Shown in pieces: positions 38,114-47,793 of a stretch of DNA of 64,000 bases. The first letter of the stretch is position 1. Each line of letters starts with the position of its first letter. The notes below the pieces were generated by a model that was not told the DNA's origin, did not search any database, and saw only the letters and a list, made by a program, of their open reading frames with translations. The stretch spans positions 124,001 through 188,000 of the forward strand of contig NZ_FOKQ01000001.1 in assembly GCF_900112155.1 (NCBI RefSeq), in the 5' to 3' direction. Source of the DNA: Hominimerdicola alba (GTDB lineage Bacteria > Bacillota > Clostridia > Oscillospirales > Ruminococcaceae). Both the position numbers and the translations under genes were made by a program.

Positions 38114-39253
38114 GTGGAAGAAAACGAGTTAAAGGGCATGATAGCCCATATAGAAAAGATCGGCGGACGGTTTTCAAAAGTCATGAACGTGCTGATAATC
38201 GGATTCCTGATATCAGCGGTTCTGAGTTTTCTCTGCGCGGTAGGTTCGCTTATCTACGACAAACTTCCCAAAGGCTTTGCAGAAAGTATCTACATCAAGG
38301 ACTTCGATTTCAATGCCTTTGACCTGACAGTAGCTTTCGATGATCTTGATGAATATTACGTTTCAGGTATCGGATACTTCCTCTATTCCCTGTATTCAGC
38401 ACTGGTTGTGATGATCCTCAGCTTTTATCAGAAACTTGTCAAAGCCGTGGTGGGGCAGGGTCAGCCCTTTACACAGGAAACAGGCAGAATGATGAAAAAG
38501 TATTCCTACCTGACCTTGCTTTTCGCATTATCGGGCAATCCCGTGGTCACCATACTGATGTTCATGATTCTAAGGCTTTTCGCTGTGCTGTTTGAATACG
38601 GTGCGTATCTGCAAAAGAAAGCCAACGAGACCAACCGCATACAGGAAGAGATAATCGTGTCATTTGCGGAAATCACCGAAAACAAATCTGGTCAGACAGG
38701 TCAGCATATCAGGCGAGTGGCTGAGTATTCAAAGATAATAGCCGCTGAAATGGGTCTTGAAGCCGACAGAGTTCAGCTCATCGGTCTTGCGTCAACAATG
38801 CATGATATTGGCAAGCTGATAGTGCCCTCTGAGATTCTGGACAAGCCCGGCAGACTTAATGACGATGAATTCGCAACGATAAAGACCCATACCACCTACG
38901 GTGCAGCACTTCTAAGCCGTGTTGAGGGTGATGTTATGCAGCTTTCCAAGACCATAGCTCTCGAACATCATGAGCGTGCTGACGGCAACGGTTATCCCCT
39001 GGGTAAGGAAGGTCACGCTATAGCTCCCGAGAGCCGTATAGTCGCGGTAGCTGATGTTTATGACGCTCTCACAAGCCGCCGAAGCTACAAAAAGGCTTGG
39101 GATTCCAAAGACGCTTATAACGAGATAGTCAAAAATTCAGGCACGCAGTTCGATGAAGAAGTAATCGAAGCTTTCAAATCCGCCTATGACAAGATAGAGG
39201 AAGCAAGAGTTCGTTATGCCGATAAGGATACGGTGGAGGATAATCAATTGTAA
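38114..39253 (+). CDS. HD-GYP cyclic-di-GMP phosphodiesterase with N-terminal membrane domain
   Basis: The start is GTG 38114. Of 379 residues, 1-168 form a membrane part with three or four helices (VLIIGFLISAVLSFLC, IGYFLYSLYSALVVM, VVTILMFMILRLFAVLF) and a DUF2975-like GQGQPFTQETG loop. Residues ~180-365 are an HD-GYP domain. HD is at 230-231 (STMHDIGKL), HH at 285-286 (ALEHHERADGNGYP) and the GYP triad at 293-295. All metal ligands are visible. It should hydrolyse cyclic di-GMP at the membrane and so oppose the two GGDEF proteins in this window. It has its own promoter and is monocistronic. Confidence 0.9.
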   Translation: MEENELKGMIAHIEKIGGRFSKVMNVLIIGFLISAVLSFLCAVGSLIYDKLPKGFAESIYIKDFDFNAFDLTVAFDDLDEYYVSGIGYFLYSLYSALVVMILSFYQKLVKAVVGQGQPFTQETGRMMKKYSYLTLLFALSGNPVVTILMFMILRLFAVLFEYGAYLQKKANETNRIQEEIIVSFAEITENKSGQTGQHIRRVAEYSKIIAAEMGLEADRVQLIGLASTMHDIGKLIVPSEILDKPGRLNDDEFATIKTHTTYGAALLSRVEGDVMQLSKTIALEHHERADGNGYPLGKEGHAIAPESRIVAVADVYDALTSRRSYKKAWDSKDAYNEIVKNSGTQFDEEVIEAFKSAYDKIEEARVRYADKDTVEDNQL

Positions 39254-39270
39254 AAAAACTATTAAAAGCG

Positions 39271-39299
39271 TTGACAAACCTGCTTGATGATGGTATAAT
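39271..39299 (+). promoter_or_regulatory. Promoter of rpmE
   Basis: TTGACA (39271-39276), 17-base spacer, TATAAT (39294-39299). Confidence 0.85.
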
Positions 39300-39344
39300 A
39301 TTTTAGTCTGAAAGGACTTAATAATGAATGCTGCATAGAACTAC

Positions 39345-39395
39345 TGTCTGAACTAAGGATGATGGGCTTCTATGAGCCATAATTTTTAGTTTGGA
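39345..39395 (+). ncRNA. Candidate L31 leader structure in the rpmE 5' untranslated region
   Basis: The ~105-base leader has an outer stem AACTAA / TTAGTT (39351-39356 with 39386-39391) around an inner stem ATGGGCT / AGCCAT (39362-39368 with 39375-39380). It ends just before the ribosome site AAGGAGG. Ribosomal-protein leaders that bind L31 are known in Firmicutes; a match to that class was not tested. Confidence 0.45.
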
Positions 39396-39410
39396 AGGAG
39401 GTAAGTTCTG

Positions 39411-39611
39411 ATGAGAGAAGGTATTCACCCTAACTATGTCGAGACTACAATTACTTGTGCTTGCGGCAACGTTATAAACACCAGATCCACCAAGGAGAAT
39501 ATCAAGGTCGAGATCTGCTCCAAGTGCCACCCTTTCTTCACCGGTAAGCAGAAGCTGGTTGACAGCGGCGGACGTGTTGACAGATTCAAGAAGAGATTCA
39601 ACCTCGACTAA
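39411..39611 (+). CDS. rpmE: 50S ribosomal protein L31, zinc-binding form
   Basis: The 66-residue protein matches bacterial L31 over its full length ([14 protein letters not shown] at the start, [13 protein letters not shown] in the middle, RVDRFKKRF at the end). The four zinc-binding cysteines C16, C18, C36 and C39 are present, so it is the C+ type used when zinc is sufficient. A strong promoter and a structured leader precede it and a terminator follows. Confidence 0.98.
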   Translation: MREGIHPNYVETTITCACGNVINTRSTKENIKVEICSKCHPFFTGKQKLVDSGGRVDRFKKRFNLD

Positions 39612-39625
39612 TTATCAGGAAGTTA

Positions 39626-39654
39626 AAGAGCGGAAATTTTCCGCTCTTTTTTGT
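39626..39654 (+). terminator. Terminator of rpmE
   Basis: AAGAGCGGAAA (39626-39636) pairs perfectly with TTTCCGCTCTT (39639-39649), followed by a T-run. Confidence 0.92.
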
Positions 39655-39710
39655 ATATAAAGAGACTCCGCAGATACAAGTGGGTAAACTATATCGAAAG
39701 AGGACAGTGT

Positions 39711-40343
39711 ATGAACTACAAAACGGTCTACGGTTGTGCCACGGGCACTTATACCGAGAAAAAAAGCGATTTTATAGGACAGATAGCCCCCGTAAAAACA
39801 GCTGAACAGGCTGTTGAGTTTATCGAGAAGATAAAGGCTGAAAACCGCAAGGCAAGGCATAACGTATATGCCTATGTGGTGCGTGAGGGTAATGTTTCGC
39901 GTTATTCCGATGACGGTGAACCTCAGGGCACAGGCGGGGTACCCGTGCTTGATGTAATAAACAAGGCGGGTCTTACCGATGTGTGCGTTGTGGTCACTAG
40001 GTATTTTGGCGGGATACTCTTGGGTGCAAACGGATTGGTGAGGGCGTATTCCCAGGCTTGTTCGCTGGCGATATCCGAAGCGGATATCCTGAATATGTAC
40101 GAGTGTTCAATGATCTCATTTTCCTGCGACTATAATCTCTACGGCAAGATAAAATATATCCTGCCTGATTTTGAAGCCATCACCAAGAGCGAGGATTTTT
40201 CCGATACCGTCACTATGGAGCTGCTTGTCAAGTCCGAGCTGACCGACCCTTTTACCAAAAAGCTGACGGATATTTCCAATGGTCAGCTGAAATATGAGAT
40301 ACAGGATGGCTTGTGGGCGGATTTCTCCGAAAATAACCGTTGA
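39711..40343 (+). CDS. IMPACT/YigZ family protein
   Basis: The start is ATG 39711 with AGAGGA upstream; the in-frame ATG at 39651 overlaps the rpmE terminator. The 210-residue protein has the IMPACT domain signatures SDFIGQIAPVKTAEQA, RHNVYAYVVREG, SDDGEPQGTGG and VVVTRYFGGILLGANGLVRAYSQA. A C-terminal DUF1949-type part follows. The role of YigZ proteins is not settled; binding of nucleic acid or a translation-related function has been proposed. It is a single gene before dgt. Confidence 0.93.
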   Translation: MNYKTVYGCATGTYTEKKSDFIGQIAPVKTAEQAVEFIEKIKAENRKARHNVYAYVVREGNVSRYSDDGEPQGTGGVPVLDVINKAGLTDVCVVVTRYFGGILLGANGLVRAYSQACSLAISEADILNMYECSMISFSCDYNLYGKIKYILPDFEAITKSEDFSDTVTMELLVKSELTDPFTKKLTDISNGQLKYEIQDGLWADFSENNR

Positions 40344-40483
40344 TTTGTATATTATGCGATTGATTTGTATTGTTAATTTGTGATATCCTACAAATCGATT
40401 GCGGCGATCTCAAAAAATAAAGGTATTTTTTGAGTGAATGCAGTATATTCTAGTAAACGGCGAAAAAAGTCGGAGGTGATGAT

Positions 40484-41500
40484 ATGCTGCCCAGAGAACA
40501 GTGGGAACAGTTTGAACATAGTATCCTTTGTGAAAAAGCCGCATTCTCTGATAGTTCCGCAGGAAGAGAAAGACCTGAGGAGAAATGCCCCATACGCTCT
40601 GAATACAGGCGCGACAGGGACAGGATACTCCACTGCAATTCTTTCAGAAGGCTGAAACACAAAACCCAGGTGTTCCTTTCTCCTGCGGGAGATCATTACC
40701 GTACCCGACTGACCCATACCCTCGAAGTCAGCCAGATAGCAGGCACCATAGCCCGCGCACTCAGGCTGAATGAGGATCTTACCGAAGCCATAGCTTTGGG
40801 TCACGATTTGGGTCATACACCTTTCGGTCATGCCGGTGAACGTATGCTGAACGAATTAAGCCCCTGCGGTTTCCATCATTACGAGCAAAGTCTCAGGGTG
40901 GTGGATAAACTTGAACGCGGCGGCGAGGGACTTAACCTTACCCATGAGGTCAGGGACGGCATACTGAAGCATACCAACAGCGTTGCAAAGACCTATGAGG
41001 GCTATGCCGTGCGTTTTGCCGACGTTATCGCCTATATCAACCACGATATCGACGATTCCATAAGGGCGGGTATACTCAGGGAAGAGGATATACCATCGAA
41101 GATAACCTCTGTGCTGGGTCACGATAAATCCTCGCGCATAACCACCCTCGTAAGTTCCCTCATCGAGTGCGGACTTAGCGGTGAAGCGGGTGACGAGGAT
41201 TCACTGAAAATGACCCCGGAGGTGGAAACAGCTTACAAAGCACTGCACAGATTTATGTTCGACAGTGTTTATACAAATCCCGCCTGCAAATCCGAGGAAC
41301 GCAAGGCGCAGGATATGATAGCATATTTATATAAGTATTATACAGACCATCTTGAAAGACTGCCTGCTATGTATATGAACCTTGCCTATCATTACGGCAT
41401 AGATATGGCGGTCTGCGATTACATATCGGGAATGACCGATGTTTTCGCGGTGGAAACTTTCAAGGAACTTTTCATTCCCGCGGCGTGGATGATAAAGTAA
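40484..41500 (+). CDS. dgt: Deoxyguanosinetriphosphate triphosphohydrolase-like HD protein
   Basis: The 338-residue protein has the dGTPase HD motifs: SFRRLKHKTQVF, H78 in RTRLTHTLEV, HD at 107-108 in LGHDLGHTPFGHAGE, and VRFADVIAYINHDIDD with the last metal Asp. These enzymes split dNTPs into nucleoside and triphosphate. It lies directly upstream of dnaG and rpoD, a usual order in Clostridia. CGGAGG precedes the ATG. Substrate preference cannot be read from sequence; many Gram-positive members need dNTP activators. Confidence 0.93.
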   Translation: MLPREQWEQFEHSILCEKAAFSDSSAGRERPEEKCPIRSEYRRDRDRILHCNSFRRLKHKTQVFLSPAGDHYRTRLTHTLEVSQIAGTIARALRLNEDLTEAIALGHDLGHTPFGHAGERMLNELSPCGFHHYEQSLRVVDKLERGGEGLNLTHEVRDGILKHTNSVAKTYEGYAVRFADVIAYINHDIDDSIRAGILREEDIPSKITSVLGHDKSSRITTLVSSLIECGLSGEAGDEDSLKMTPEVETAYKALHRFMFDSVYTNPACKSEERKAQDMIAYLYKYYTDHLERLPAMYMNLAYHYGIDMAVCDYISGMTDVFAVETFKELFIPAAWMIK

Positions 41501-41539
41501 AGCAAATGTTCAGCCGCACAGGAGAGGGGGAGTCATTTC

Positions 41540-43336
41540 TTGGATCAGGAATTTCTTGAAAAGCTGAAATATGAGAACCCCATCAACGAGGTAATGCGTG
41601 AAAACGGCATCGAGCTGAAAACTTCGGGTCGGGGATATATGTGCAAATGCCCCTTCCACGATGACAGCACAGCTTCGTGCAGTGTGGTGCCCTCACAGGG
41701 ATTTTTCCACTGCTTCGGCTGCGGTGTCAGCGGAGATGTTGTCAGCTTTGTACGCAAGTACAGAAACCTCGGCTTTATGGATGCAATCAATTATCTTGCC
41801 CAGCGTGCGGGAATGACAGTACCCACATGGCAGGGCGGCGATGATAAAAGCTATAAGCGCAGGATGCGCATATACGAGATGAACAAGTGCGCGGCAAGGT
41901 TTTTCCGCGACCAGCTGAAAACTCAGGACGGTCTCAGGTGTCTGAATTACCTGGTACATACCAGAAAGCTTTCAGCCGATGTTATTAAAAAGTACGGCAT
42001 GGGCTTTGCTCCTAAAAGCTTTACTGCGTTGAAGTCATATATGCTGGGCTGTGGATACAGCGAGGATGAACTTGTTTCCGCATCGCTTCTGGGACGTTCT
42101 CAGACTTCCGGCAGGACTTACGATTTCTTCATGGACAGGGCAATGTTCCCATTTATCGATGTAGCGGGAAATATAGTCGGCTTCGGTGGAAGAACCCTTG
42201 GGGACGATAAAAGAAAGTACCTCAACACAGGCGATACCACTTCCGAAGAATTCCGCAGGACGAATGACGAGAAAAAGCTTGACGGCTATTCAAAGGCGCG
42301 TTTTGTCTTCTCTCTGAATTACGCGAAAGACGTGTCCGTAAAAACCAGAGAACTGCTTCTCTGCGAGGGCAACTTGGATGTAATTTCCCTGTACCAGCAC
42401 GGATTCACCAATGCGGTGGCATCATGTGGTACAGCACTGACTCCCGAACAGGTCAAGGCGATGAAGAACTATGCCGATAAGGTAGTTATCTGCTATGATG
42501 CCGATGACCCCGGACAGAAAGCCGCTCTGAGAGCGGTGGGTATGCTGAGAAGCGGAGGCTTGGGCAGCAGTGTTATCCATATGGAGGGCGCAAAAGACCC
42601 TGATGAGTATATAAACAAGTTCGGCGAAGACCATTTCAGATATCTGATAAATAATGCCGCAGACGGCTTTGATTTTGAATTAGGGTACTATTCGCGGGGA
42701 CTTGATCTTGATAAAAGGGACGATAAGATACGTTTTCTGAAAATGGCTTATGCGTCCATAGCGGGCGAACCCGACAGCACCGCAAGGGATACCATGGAAA
42801 GACAGCTGTCGGAGCAGTACAATGTTTCTTTCGATGTTATAAGAGCGGCGGTAGATGATATCATGGTGCGTATGATGGACACCCAAAGGCGTTCAAAGCA
42901 GCGTGAAGAAGTAAGACAGACCATCCTAGCCGATGAAGAAACAGCAGCGAATAAAGCAGTCTACTGCGAGCGTGGACTTATCTACTACATATGCTGCAAC
43001 AGTGATGCTGCACAGGAGATAGGTCAGCGCATCTCACCCGAAGAGTTCACGGATGAATTCAACAGAAAGCTTTTCGTCGATATCTCGGGCAGACTTTCGG
43101 TAGGCGATATCATATCGCTGGACGTTATCTGCGAACAGCTTTCGGAGGAGGAACAAAACATGGTCAGACGGTCTTTCGCAAAGTACGCGAAGCTGAATGT
43201 CAACAGGGAAGTCGCTGAACAGTATATTTCTTCCATAAAGGCGTATAATAAGAGAAATGCTCCGCCGGCGCAGGAAGAGAAGACCAGCGAGGACTACTTG
43301 AAAATGATGGAGGAACTGCGCAGGAAAAAATGCTGA
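41540..43336 (+). CDS. dnaG: DNA primase
   Basis: The start is TTG 41540, preceded by AGGAGAGGGGG. The 598-residue protein has the CHC2 zinc ribbon with C37, H40, C58 and C61 (CPFHDDSTAS...FFHCFGCG). The catalytic core (~120-360) has a TOPRIM domain marked by LLCEGNLDVISLYQ and VICYDADDPGQKA. A C-terminal region of ~150 residues would bind the DnaB helicase. DnaG makes RNA primers at replication forks. The next gene, rpoD, is 41 bases on, giving the classic dnaG-rpoD pair. Confidence 0.97.
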   Translation: MDQEFLEKLKYENPINEVMRENGIELKTSGRGYMCKCPFHDDSTASCSVVPSQGFFHCFGCGVSGDVVSFVRKYRNLGFMDAINYLAQRAGMTVPTWQGGDDKSYKRRMRIYEMNKCAARFFRDQLKTQDGLRCLNYLVHTRKLSADVIKKYGMGFAPKSFTALKSYMLGCGYSEDELVSASLLGRSQTSGRTYDFFMDRAMFPFIDVAGNIVGFGGRTLGDDKRKYLNTGDTTSEEFRRTNDEKKLDGYSKARFVFSLNYAKDVSVKTRELLLCEGNLDVISLYQHGFTNAVASCGTALTPEQVKAMKNYADKVVICYDADDPGQKAALRAVGMLRSGGLGSSVIHMEGAKDPDEYINKFGEDHFRYLINNAADGFDFELGYYSRGLDLDKRDDKIRFLKMAYASIAGEPDSTARDTMERQLSEQYNVSFDVIRAAVDDIMVRMMDTQRRSKQREEVRQTILADEETAANKAVYCERGLIYYICCNSDAAQEIGQRISPEEFTDEFNRKLFVDISGRLSVGDIISLDVICEQLSEEEQNMVRRSFAKYAKLNVNREVAEQYISSIKAYNKRNAPPAQEEKTSEDYLKMMEELRRKKC

Positions 43337-43377
43337 CGCAGACAAAATAAAGGTCACCTAAATAAGGAGAGTTGAAC

Positions 43378-44478
43378 ATGACTGATAAGAGCAAGATAAT
43401 GGAAAACCTGATGGAACACGGCAAGCAGACAGGCAAGCTGACCACCAAGGAGATAACTGATGCACTGGAAAAGCTGAATTTCGACGTTGAGCAGATGGAT
43501 AATTTCTATGACACCTGCAACAGCCTGAATATAGAGATCATCGACGACGTAGTAGTTGACGATACTCTGGATTTCGTTAACCCCGATGACGAGCTGGAGC
43601 AGGACGACGTTGATATCGCGCTTTCCACTGACGGTATTGCCATTGACGACCCCGTTAAGATATATCTCAAGGAGATAGGCAGAGTTCCCCTGCTGACTTC
43701 CGAAGAAGAGATACAGCTGGCTGAAATGATGTCAGGCGATAACGACAGGGAAGCTACCAAGGCAAGAAAGCGTCTTGCGGAAGCTAACCTGCGTCTGGTC
43801 GTATCCATAGCCAAGAGATATGTGGGCAGAGGCATGAGCTTCCTTGACCTCATTCAGGAAGGCAACATGGGTCTTATCAAGGCAGTTGAAAAGTTCGACT
43901 ACAAAAAGGGCTTCAAGTTCTCCACCTATGCAACATGGTGGATAAGACAGGCTATCACTAGAGCCATCGCTGATCAGGCAAGAACTATCCGTATCCCTGT
44001 TCACATGGTTGAGACTATCACCAAGGTTAAGAAAGTATCTTCTCAGCTCCTGCACAAAAACGGCCACGATCCGTCACCCGAGGAGATCGCTGAAGAGCTG
44101 GATATGAGCGTTGAAAGAGTACGTGAGATCATGAGGATAGCTCAGGATCCCGTATCCCTTGAAACACCTATCGGTGAAGAGGAAGATTCTCACCTTGGTG
44201 ACTTTATCCCCGATGATGACGCTCCTGCTCCTGCCGAAGCAGCTTCACTCGTACTGCTGAAAGAGCAGATCGATCAGGTGCTCTCCACCCTTACCGAGCG
44301 TGAGGAAAAGGTTCTCAGACTGAGATTCGGTCTCCAGGACGGCAGATCCAGAACACTTGAAGAAGTTGGTCAGGAATTCAAGGTAACCAGAGAGCGTATC
44401 CGCCAGATCGAAGCAAAGGCACTGCGTAAGCTCCGTCACCCCAACAGAAGCAACAAGGTCAGAGATTATCTTGACTAA
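43378..44478 (+). CDS. rpoD: Principal RNA polymerase sigma factor (sigma-A)
   Basis: The start is ATG 43378 with AAGGAGA upstream; a TTG two codons earlier is less likely. The 366-residue protein has a short acidic region 1.1, region 1.2 ([17 protein letters not shown]), region 2 ([20 protein letters not shown]), region 3 and region 4.2 ([20 protein letters not shown]). This is the housekeeping sigma factor, matching the TTGACA-N17-TATAAT promoters seen throughout the window. Confidence 0.98.
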   Translation: MTDKSKIMENLMEHGKQTGKLTTKEITDALEKLNFDVEQMDNFYDTCNSLNIEIIDDVVVDDTLDFVNPDDELEQDDVDIALSTDGIAIDDPVKIYLKEIGRVPLLTSEEEIQLAEMMSGDNDREATKARKRLAEANLRLVVSIAKRYVGRGMSFLDLIQEGNMGLIKAVEKFDYKKGFKFSTYATWWIRQAITRAIADQARTIRIPVHMVETITKVKKVSSQLLHKNGHDPSPEEIAEELDMSVERVREIMRIAQDPVSLETPIGEEEDSHLGDFIPDDDAPAPAEAASLVLLKEQIDQVLSTLTEREEKVLRLRFGLQDGRSRTLEEVGQEFKVTRERIRQIEAKALRKLRHPNRSNKVRDYLD

Positions 44479-44489
44479 GGGAGGGCGAG

Positions 44490-44912
44490 ATGTACATAAC
44501 TCTCGAAACTGATTACGCAGTAAGGATAACGTCCCTGCTGTGCAGATCAGAGAGCAGGCTCGATGCAAAGACTATTTCCGAACAGACCTGTGTTACCCTG
44601 AGATTCTCGCTGAAAATACTCCGCAAATTGGTGTCTGCAGGGATAGTGAAGTCCTTTAAAGGCACCCAGGGCGGATATGTCATCGCAATGGAACCAAAGG
44701 ATATCACGCTGAAAATGGTTATAGAGGCTATCGAGGGTACATACTGCTTTTCAAGATGTTTACAGCCCGATTCGGAATGTAACAGAGGCGCATCGGGAAG
44801 ATGTCCTTTTCAGGACGCCTTTGCCGATATCACAGCCGTAGTTTCTGAAAAGCTTGAAAGCCATAATTTTGCCGAGCTTAACAGCAAGTATGAGGTTTCT
44901 GATGGAAAATAG
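44490..44912 (+). CDS. Rrf2-family regulator with Cys cluster
   Basis: The 140-residue protein has an N-terminal winged helix (ETDYAVRITSLLCR, TQGGYVIA in the wing). A C-terminal cluster contains four cysteines (CFSRCLQPDSECN, then GRCPF), three of which resemble the iron-sulfur ligands of IscR/NsrR/RsrR proteins. It may sense iron-sulfur status, redox or nitric oxide. GGAGGGCG precedes the ATG. It follows rpoD by 11 bases and overlaps the next gene by 11 bases, so all may be cotranscribed. No isc or suf genes are in the window. Confidence 0.9.
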   Translation: MYITLETDYAVRITSLLCRSESRLDAKTISEQTCVTLRFSLKILRKLVSAGIVKSFKGTQGGYVIAMEPKDITLKMVIEAIEGTYCFSRCLQPDSECNRGASGRCPFQDAFADITAVVSEKLESHNFAELNSKYEVSDGK

Positions 44913-46116
44913 ACCTGATAATGATAAGCCCAAAAACAGCTTTCGCCTCAGCGATGAGGCGAGAGCTGAAATTGACAGGGAATACATGGATGTCCCCGAT
45001 GATTATTCAAATTATATCCGTCCCCGCACTGTTGTGCCAAATAATAACTTCAGTAACTACCGTGAGTATAACAATGACTTTGAGGAGTATGATGATCATC
45101 CCGATAGGTACGCAGATGATAGCGAAGAGTACGACTATCCTTTCGACGAATACGAGGACATTCAGGACGGATACGAAGATGTTCAGGACGAGTACGAAGA
45201 TAATCCCGAGGATTATTCCGATGATTTTGACGACTTCGACGATATCCCGGAGGAAGAATACGGAGAATTTCCCGAAGTCGAAACTCCTGAGGGCGAGGAG
45301 GAACGACCTCCCAAAAAGAAGAAAAAGCACTGGCTGAGAAGACTGATAGTCGGCGTTATAGTACTCTGCTTTACGGTCATAGCCGTTGATATCGGACTTC
45401 TCTTTTTCTCGGGACATCTGTGGTTCAACGAGCCCAGAAAGCGCGATTATCCCATAAGAGGACCTGTTATCACCGAAAAAGCAGGTGAAGTCCAGTGGAA
45501 ACGCTTTGCGCAGCAGAATATCCAGATATGCTATATCCGCGCCACTAAGGGCGTCTCTTTCGAGGATAAGCTATTCGAGCAGAATAAAGAGGGCTCGGGT
45601 CAGTCCGATTTGCCTACGGGTATGATACACGTATTCGACCCCATGCGGGACGGTGAAGAGCAGGCAGAGCATTTCATCGAAGTATGCGGCGGCATGGGAG
45701 GAAGGCTCCGTCCGGTGGTTGACTGTGACCTGAGTGTTTTCTACTCGGTACTTCCCTCAGACGAAGAAAAGGTAGCCGACAGTCTTCGTGCCTTTGTTGA
45801 CAGGATAGAAGAGGAGTACGGATGTACTCCGATAATAAAGTGCGATGCCGATTTCTATGAAGATATAGCAAGCGCAGAACTTTTTAATGACTGTCCCATA
45901 TGGTATGTCAGCGAATACAAAAAGCTTCCCAAAGATGTCCGTGCTGACCTCTGGGGATACAGCAGCCGCGTAAAATTCAGCTACTATGAGAATCATAATT
46001 TTCTGGAAATGGTAGTTTTGAACGGTGGGGAAGATGACTACTATAAACTGACAATGGAAGACGCAGATGAAGAGGAAGAAGCTGAAGTCGAAACGGATAT
46101 CGAATACACCGAATGA
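44902..46116 (+). CDS. Membrane-anchored GH25-fold protein with degenerate active site
   Basis: The start is ATG 44902, within the last codons of the Rrf2 gene and with GAGG upstream. The 404-residue protein has a long acidic, Tyr-rich cytoplasmic region (1-~135, repeats such as EYEDIQDGYEDVQDEYED), one membrane helix (~143-165, LIVGVIVLCFTVIAVDIG) and an external GH25-like domain (~185-385). That domain keeps CYIRATKGVSFEDKLF and GYSSRVKF, but the first catalytic Asp of the usual DVSxxxG motif is absent and the usual DxE is DCD (RPVVDCDL). Lysozyme activity is therefore unlikely; peptidoglycan binding is possible. A terminal acidic tail follows. Confidence 0.8.
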   Translation: MENRPDNDKPKNSFRLSDEARAEIDREYMDVPDDYSNYIRPRTVVPNNNFSNYREYNNDFEEYDDHPDRYADDSEEYDYPFDEYEDIQDGYEDVQDEYEDNPEDYSDDFDDFDDIPEEEYGEFPEVETPEGEEERPPKKKKKHWLRRLIVGVIVLCFTVIAVDIGLLFFSGHLWFNEPRKRDYPIRGPVITEKAGEVQWKRFAQQNIQICYIRATKGVSFEDKLFEQNKEGSGQSDLPTGMIHVFDPMRDGEEQAEHFIEVCGGMGGRLRPVVDCDLSVFYSVLPSDEEKVADSLRAFVDRIEEEYGCTPIIKCDADFYEDIASAELFNDCPIWYVSEYKKLPKDVRADLWGYSSRVKFSYYENHNFLEMVVLNGGEDDYYKLTMEDADEEEEAEVETDIEYTE

Positions 46117-46399
46117 ATTGTAAAACTAAAATCTCGCGTATACTGCCAAAGACACTAAACGCGCGGTCTACGCAGTCACTGCTAACAAAAAAATCGAGCG
46201 TATGCAAAACCAGTGCATACGCTCAAACTATGTCCGTAAAATATTGCCGCACCGTCATTTGACACGGTTAGAAATAGCGGGTAGTCATCATTTCGCAGAT
46301 GCATGAATTTTGATGACCGCCCGCTTTTATCGTTAGTTTGATTTTCTCTTATTGTTTGCTCTGTACGCAGGCTTGATGCAACGAAATCTCGCTATTTGC
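46117..46399. other. Intergenic gap with part of the dispersed repeat
   Basis: No gene is seen. GAGCGTATGC (46196-46205) pairs with GCATACGCTC (46215-46224), followed by ATGTCCGTAAAAT (46230-46242) and ATTGCCGC. The same order is found at 37772-37828. The rest holds no clear signal. Confidence 0.65.
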
Positions 46400-47182
46400 T
46401 TATTGCTCCACGCTATGCCGATACTTCAGCGGAGTCGTCCCAAATATCTTCTTGAAACTCCTTATGAAATTCTCACTGCTGCTGTAACCGCATTTCCGTG
46501 ATATCTCCTCAACGCTCATATGAGTTTCTTTCAGCAGGGAAGCCGCCAGCTCCATGGTTATCCGCTGTATATCCTCCCCCGGAGATACCCCGAACTGCTT
46601 TTTATACAGCACACTGAAATGACTGCGCGTCATGAAGAAAGCCTCAGCCATACGCTCCACTGACCATTCTCCGGGCGCAGAAATTACCTCTGACCGTATC
46701 TGTCGCAAACGTTGAACAGTCAGATTATCCCGCTTTGCTTTCGGGCTGATATCCACACGGTTGATACACAGCTCGTCTATCACACATCGCAGAGCATCAG
46801 CCATTTCGCGGCTGTGATCTATCATAACATCGGTTAGCCACCATGTGATGCGCGAAATACTCTCGATGAACTTCCAGCTGGGCTCAATGTAGAAAACCTT
46901 GTTTATTGGAAGTCTGCTGTTTTCAAGAAGCCTTTCGTCGTCATATGTGAATTTTACATAGTCGTTTGTAAATCCGCCCTTAAGAGACTTGTAGTCCACA
47001 GGCTTGTCAGGCGGGAATATCACGCAGGCGTGTGGTTCGGTGATGATGGTGTTTCCATTAAGCAGAAGCTCCACAGGATCGTGAAAATGCACCAGCATAT
47101 AGCATGGCTCGCCCGGTATATTTATATGGAAGCTTTCATGCTCTGTGCGGTCGTTGAAAGCTCCCCAAATCTTAATGCTCAT
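46400..47182 (-). CDS. AraC-family transcriptional regulator with cupin-like sensor
   Basis: The 260-residue protein has an N-terminal cupin-like part (HINIPGEPCYMLVHFHDPVEL, CVIFPPDKPVDYK) and a C-terminal double helix-turn-helix (~165-258, WSVERMAEAFFMTRSHFSVLYK, ISRKCGYSSSENFIRSFKKI). This layout is typical of sugar-sensing AraC regulators of Gram-positive bacteria. AAAGGAG precedes the ATG. It is monocistronic and has no sugar-transport or glycosidase gene beside it, so its targets are elsewhere. Confidence 0.9.
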   Translation of the reverse strand: MSIKIWGAFNDRTEHESFHINIPGEPCYMLVHFHDPVELLLNGNTIITEPHACVIFPPDKPVDYKSLKGGFTNDYVKFTYDDERLLENSRLPINKVFYIEPSWKFIESISRITWWLTDVMIDHSREMADALRCVIDELCINRVDISPKAKRDNLTVQRLRQIRSEVISAPGEWSVERMAEAFFMTRSHFSVLYKKQFGVSPGEDIQRITMELAASLLKETHMSVEEISRKCGYSSSENFIRSFKKIFGTTPLKYRHSVEQ

Positions 47183-47224
47183 ATATTGCTCCTTTCAGGT
47201 CAATGATAAACCTGTTATAATGTT

Positions 47225-47253
47225 AGTATAGCATACAAAATGATAAATTTCAA
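47225..47253 (-). promoter_or_regulatory. Promoter of the AraC gene
   Basis: On the minus strand, TTGAAA (47248-47253), 17-base spacer, TATACT (47225-47230). Confidence 0.7.
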
Positions 47254-47668
47254 GCTTTTAAAAGTGGAAAAATAACGAAAGATCATGACATACTACGAAA
47301 ATCGGGAACAAACTGAACGTTTAATGATAAATTTTCGTCTTCCAAAAACGTTTTCGTAACATTGCTGGATAACTTTAATTAGAAAAACATTCAATAAGTT
47401 AGGGGGCTTTATTATAGAATATGTTAAGCTACGATTATCATTTTTATAGATGAAAACTCTGGCGAATGAATCAATTGCAAATCCGGATCATTTAGAAAAT
47501 GCCAATTTGATAATGCTGTTGGCTTGTTTTGCTCGGAATAACATTCATAAAAAAACAGTGAAAATGATAAGTTTGCTTTTTAATGGATTATAGCATATAT
47601 TAAATCGTCGTCTTTAACATTAACAGGCTTTATTTTATGTTTGTACTGTTAAAATGTTTTTAATTCCA

Positions 47669-47697
47669 TTGACAACCAACTGTTGATATTGTATAAT
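47669..47697 (+). promoter_or_regulatory. Promoter of the LRR gene
   Basis: TTGACA (47669-47674), 17-base spacer, TATAAT (47692-47697), ~95 bases before the start. Confidence 0.8.
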
Positions 47698-47793
47698 AAT
47701 TGTAATATTATAATGTCGGGTTAATCAATGATAAAATGAAGATAAATAAAGCACTGTGCAGTTTTTTGGTGACAAAATACGGAGGAAGATAAT

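Larger units (their letters stand above)
47183..47793. other. Long AT-rich intergenic region between divergent genes
   Basis: No supported gene lies in these ~610 bases. A minus-strand promoter for the AraC gene is at 47225-47253. A plus-strand promoter for the LRR gene is at 47669-47697. The ~400 bases between are AT-rich, with no clear stem-loops or long repeats. Confidence 0.6.
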
